From Oryzias latipes (Eukaryota > Chordata > Actinopteri > Beloniformes > Adrianichthyidae), in NCBI RefSeq assembly GCF_002234675.1, contig NC_019871.2, forward strand, positions 19,810,604-19,874,603: a stretch of DNA of 64,000 nt, read 5' to 3'. The notes beneath the pieces were generated by a model that saw only the letters and a list, made by a program, of their open reading frames with translations, was not told the DNA's origin and ran no database searches. How positions within the stretch are numbered: the first letter of the stretch is position 1; each line of letters opens with the position of its first letter. This document shows positions 60,081 through 64,000 of the stretch, piece by piece. The position numbers were made by a program, and so were the translations under genes.

Positions 60081-61003
60081 CAGTGGGACAAAAAAGTATT
60101 TCGTCAGCCACTAATTGTGCAAGTTCTCCTACTTAAAAAGATGAGAGAGTCCTGTAATTTTCATCAAAGGTATACCCCAACTATGAGAGATAGAATGAAG
60201 AAAAAAAAGTCAATAAAATCACATTGTGTGATTTTTAAAGAATTTATTTGTAAGTTATGATGGAAAATAAATATTTGCTCAATAACAAACAAGCAAGATT
60301 TCTGGCTCTCACAACTTCTTCTAAAAGAGGATCCACTCGTTACCTTTTTTCATGGCACCTGTTTGAACTCGTTATCTATATAAAATACACCTGTCCACAA
60401 CCTCAGACAGTCACACTCCAAACTCCACTATGGCCAGGACCAAAGAGCTGTCTAAGGACACCTGAAACAAAATAGTTGACCTGCACCAGGCTGGGAAGAC
60501 TGAATCTGCAATAGGTGAGCAGCTTAGTGTGAAGAAATCAACTGTGGGAGCAATTATTAGGAAATGGAAGACAGACAAGACCACTTATAAGCTCCCTCCA
60601 TCTGGGGCTCTGGGAGGGTAATGAAGGAGGGGCTTCGTAAGAAGCATTTCAAGGTCCTGGAGTGGCCCATCCAGTCTCCAGATCTCAACCCCATAGAGAA
60701 TCTTTGGAGGGAGTTGAAAGTCTGTGTTGCCCAGAGACAGCCCCAAACCATTCCAGCTCCAGAGGAGATATGCATGGAGGAATGGGCCAAAATATCATCA
60801 ACAGTTGGTGAAAACCTTGTGAAGACTTAAAGAAAACGTTTGACTGCTGTCATGGCCAACAAAGAGCATATAACAAAGTACTGAGTTGAACTATTGTTAT
60901 TGACCAAATACCTATTTTCCACCATAATTTACAAATAGATTTTTAAAAATCAGATGATGGGATTTTCTGGATTTTCTTGTCTCATTTTGTCTCTCATAGT
61001 TGT
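60081..61003 (+). mobile_element. Tc1-like DNA transposon, internally deleted
   Basis: The left arm begins CAGTGGGACAAAAAAGTATT. Inverted similarity joins 60178-60290 (aactatgagagat ... tggaaaataaatatttg) with 60900-61003. The right outer end is missing after ctctcatagttg. Inside is a shortened transposase relic. It cannot move on its own. Confidence 0.8.
60430..60830 (+). pseudogene. Broken Tc1-like transposase
   Basis: The N-terminal part (MARTKELSKDT, then a stop codon, then [19 protein letters not shown]) is the helix-turn-helix start of Tc1 transposases. After about 60585 it jumps to the C-terminal part with [15 protein letters not shown], the last third of the DDE domain. Most of the catalytic domain (about 0.6 kb) is deleted and a stop lies in codon 12, so no active enzyme can be made. 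Confidence 0.8.
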
Positions 61004-61793
61004 GCACACAAACATGCTCTACTGCAGACCTTTGTTGCAACCAGTGGTTATTTGAGTTCCTGTTGTCTTTCTATCAGATCTAACCAGTCTGGCCATTCTC
61101 TTCTGACCTCTGGCATCAACAAGGCATTCTTCCCTCAGAACTGCTGCTCACTGGATATTTTCCTTACTATTCTCTGAAAACCCTAGAGATGGTTGTGCGT
61201 CAAAATCCCAGTAGATCAGCAGACTGACACCAACAGTTGGACAAGTGTGCCTTATAAAGTGGCCCATAAGTGTAGATGTAATGTGATCATCATATTTTAA
61301 TTAGTAAAAATAATTGTACTTCACATTTTCAGCACAAGTACACTATAAGGTAAGCTCCATCAATTTTTCGTTTCTTTTATTGTAATTGGAAGAGTCTTGG
61401 TTTCTGTTTTTTAAATCAGGAAGGCGTGAATCTTCTGCGTTTTTGTCAGACAGAGGTTGAAATGAAGGATGTTCAGGAAGATCAGACAAAGTTCAGACAT
61501 ATTTAAAATACTGAAACATGATCTATCAAACTTACTTGCACCGTTGATATTCTTCCAAACGTGACTGGTGACACAGAAAAGCAGAAAGTCACTGAGAAAA
61601 AAGGGAAAAAATGTTTTGATCCACATGACTTCCCTGAAGTTTCACTGATTTCATTCCTTGGCAGCCGTCTCCATCTTCTCCAGACGGTACACTTTCCCGT
61701 GAGAACAGTTATCATGGGGGATCAATGTATTTTTCCTTTCCTCACATTTTTGAAAAGTTAAATATGATGGCTGCTGTTAACACCTGAACATGT

Positions 61794-61817
61794 GGGGGGG
61801 GGGGGGGGGGGGGGGGG
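61794..61817 (+). repeat. Homopolymer of 24 G
   Basis: An uninterrupted run of 24 guanines in otherwise AT-rich DNA. It may form quadruplexes; its true length is likely variable and hard to sequence. Confidence 0.9.
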
Positions 61818-62439
61818 TGATGTGTGTCAAACGTGTGCAAGCTGACAGGTTCTGTGCTTTGTCAGTTTGGAGACTCATACCTCAGACTCCCTTCAGCAAC
61901 AGTTCCTGTGTTTCATTAGTGTTTTCCAGAAAGAGATCACAACCGAGCTGCTGCACATTTTCAAAGTGAGGCCCAATCGTGACACAGAAGGGACCGAGCT
62001 GATTTTGAGTTTTGAAAGAATTCCTGCATGCAGAGCATCAAGATGTATTCGACAGACCAGCCGGATGACAGCAGAATGAATGCAAAAAAAGCAAGACTGT
62101 GTTTGTTTGTCAACATTTTGTGACCCCGCACCCCCTTGAGTATATTCCACATGCGTCCAAACAACTGGTTCCAGATGAGGCCTGTAGAAATAGAGACATT
62201 TTTATTTTATATCCGGCTGAGGGAGCAAAAGGCTTTACAGCAAAACCAACCCCCTTGGATGCCTGAAATGTGACTTTGAAACGCACATTTCTGCAAAATT
62301 GTTTTGAATAAATATTCACAAACCAATAATTCATGGAATATTTTCATTACAGGGAGAGAAGACCCCAAATAGTTATAAATTATGGTTCTATTACCGGTTC
62401 TGTTCAGAATCGTTAGTGACAGAATTTATCTGTGCAGCC

Positions 62440-62860
62440 AGGGGCTGGAGAAGGTTTAGTTTGGGGACCACAGGATTTCCTCTCATTCTTTGCAGATGAT
62501 GTTGTCCTGTTGGCTTCTTTGAGCCAGGACCTCTAGGATGCATTTGGGCGGTTTGCGGCCGAGTGTGAAGTGGCCGCGATGAGGGTCAGCACCGCTAAAT
62601 AAGAGTCTGTTGTTCTTGACCTGAAAAAGGTACTTTGCCCTCTCTGGGTGGAGTGCTCCTGCCCCAGGTGGAGGAGTTTAAGTATCTTGGGGTCTTGTTC
62701 ATGGGTGAGAAAAAAGTGGAGCTTGAGATTGACAGGTGGATTGGTGCGGCATCTGCTGTTTTGCAGCCACTGTGCTGGTCCATTGTGGTGAACAGAGAGC
62801 TGAGTCAGAAAGCAAAGCTCTCAGTTTACCTGTTCTTCTTTGAGATTGAAGATTGAAGTC
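62440..62860 (+). pseudogene. Decayed non-LTR retrotransposon reverse transcriptase
   Basis: The plus strand has FFADDVVLLASLSQDL (FADD catalytic box) at about 62490, then a stop, then FAAECEVAAMRVSTAK, a second stop, and after a frameshift LPQVEEFKYLGVLFMGEKKV and IDRWIGAASAVLQPL, ending in LSQKAKLSVYLFF. The order matches the palm-thumb part of fish non-LTR elements. The clade cannot be fixed by eye. Stops and the frameshift make it inactive. Confidence 0.75.
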
Positions 62861-63901
62861 CCGAATGCAAGTGGTTAAAATGAGCTTCCTCTGCAGGGTG
62901 GATGGATGGGTGTATGGATGGATGGATAATGATTTGGCATTATTTTATTCCACACTATTTGCAGATGTTGGTTTCTACACTCCAGGAACTTTTCTCTTTC
63001 TGCAAGTCGTTTTGAACCCCCAGGAAAACATGTGAACATCTTAAAGTTACACTTCTGAAATGACTTCATTTATTTTTATTTTCCTCCACCCTTTTTACAC
63101 CACCAAAGGTGTCAAAGTTTAGATGCTGCAGGAGCTTCTGCATGAGCTGAAGCATTCCCTCATTTCTGCACACTCTCGGGTTTCTCATAAACATCCTTCA
63201 ATAAACTTTCCAGAGTTTGAGGTAGGTTTGCTGGGAAAAAAGACCTCTATCCTCGTCCATAAAAAAAAGGACCCAAGAGAAAGTCAGAGATACTTGACTG
63301 GGACATAAAGTTCCAGAAATTACTCATTTTCAACTTTCTTGGGATATTTGTGCGCTTTATTCTTTTAAAGATAAAACTAATATATGGATGAAAAAAAAGG
63401 AGATTTAAGGAAACGTTCTTCAGACTCCGAAAGGATTAGATACTTTTGGAAGGAGACAAATGTGAACAGTATGGAGAAAAGTGGGTCTGCTCTGAGGAGG
63501 TGACCTTTAGAAATTAAAAGTTTGAAGCTATGTTTAAGTAAAAAAAGAGAATGCACAAAAAACACTTTAAACAACATAAAAACCCTTTTTTTAATGTTTC
63601 TTTTGGGGTTTGTCAGCCAGCAACAGAAAAACATGGAATAACTTATCAGAAGAACAACAAGTTCTCCTTTGCTCACTGTGTAGATACACTGCAGCTTTTC
63701 CTGCTGCTCAGTTCCTGACACATTAATAACTGATAACTGAGTGTTATGTAAGGCAGCGCTCATGCATCCGTTAGTGCAGAATGATGTCATTCACCCACAC
63801 TGAGCTTTACTACATCATTTGTTTTTCTTTGTAGTCTGCACACATGCATGCACATGTTCTGCTGGATCCAAACCTCAAGTTCTTGCCACATCGGCATTTC
63901 A

Positions 63902-64000
63902 GTTGGCAGCGAGGCAGCGAGGCCCCACTTCAACATGACCTCATCCCGAACGCTCACACTCTGTCAGAGAAGTACCTGAGAGGGCGCACGCAGAACGAGG
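63902..64000 (+). other. Possible exon start at the right edge
   Basis: After an acceptor-like cggcatttcag, one plus-strand frame is open to the window end and includes HDLIPNAHTLSEKYLRGRTQ. On the minus strand the same DNA offers a donor (CTCTCAG then GTACTT). I recognise neither reading, and 99 bases are too few to decide. Confidence 0.2.

Noticed and set aside
61690-61760. Minus-strand short frame ending YRLEKMETAAKE and stop near 61680
   Set aside because: Looks protein-like but spans fewer than 20 codons with an uncertain acceptor.
61867-62079. Plus-strand 70-codon frame with acceptor- and donor-like ends
   Set aside because: No similarity recognised and an antisense frame of similar length exists; too weak to list as an exon.

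Overview
The window is teleost fish nuclear DNA. Protein-coding genes are split by GT-AG introns, several proteins match well-known vertebrate families, and the spaces between exons hold fish-type repeats: tRNA-derived SINEs, an internally deleted Tc1-like element, decayed LINE reverse-transcriptase pieces and many short inverted-repeat elements. The repeat content would fit a medaka-like fish, but I cannot fix the genus from sequence alone.

Layout, left to right. (1) 521-772, minus: first coding exon of lrrc75a, with a CpG-rich putative promoter at about 1000-1560; the rest of the gene lies left of the window. (2) 4058-11958, minus: complete poldip2, 11 coding exons, 377 residues. (3) 12583-15819, plus: complete tmem199 (V-ATPase assembly factor, Vma12 homologue), 6 exons, 199 residues. 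It is divergent from poldip2 across 624 bp that probably act as a shared promoter. (4) 19787-22123, minus: complete sebox (paired-like homeobox; called mezzo in zebrafish), 3 exons, 327 residues. (5) 25762-50202, minus: smtnl2 (smoothelin-like, C-terminal calponin-homology domain), 9 coding exons, 535 residues, with a 17.2-kb first intron. (6) 50203-64000: no recognised gene, mostly decayed mobile elements, plus some exon-like minus-strand reading frames near 57.8-59.2 kb that I could not name.

All five genes have human counterparts on chromosome 17 (POLDIP2-TMEM199-SEBOX at 17q11.2, LRRC75A at 17p11.2, SMTNL2 at 17p13.2). The block is therefore a conserved chromosome-17 neighbourhood in a different order. 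Vitronectin, which lies beside SEBOX in mammals, is not present between sebox and smtnl2.

The genes do not form a pathway: they cover mitochondrial/nuclear DNA metabolism (poldip2), V-ATPase assembly (tmem199), early embryonic transcription (sebox), actin-associated smooth-muscle-type protein (smtnl2) and an LRR protein of unclear role (lrrc75a). No prokaryotic-style system, CRISPR array or rRNA/tRNA gene was seen. The most unusual sequence is a 1.57-kb inverted-repeat element at 23.4-25.0 kb whose two arms carry different numbers of an internal minisatellite.
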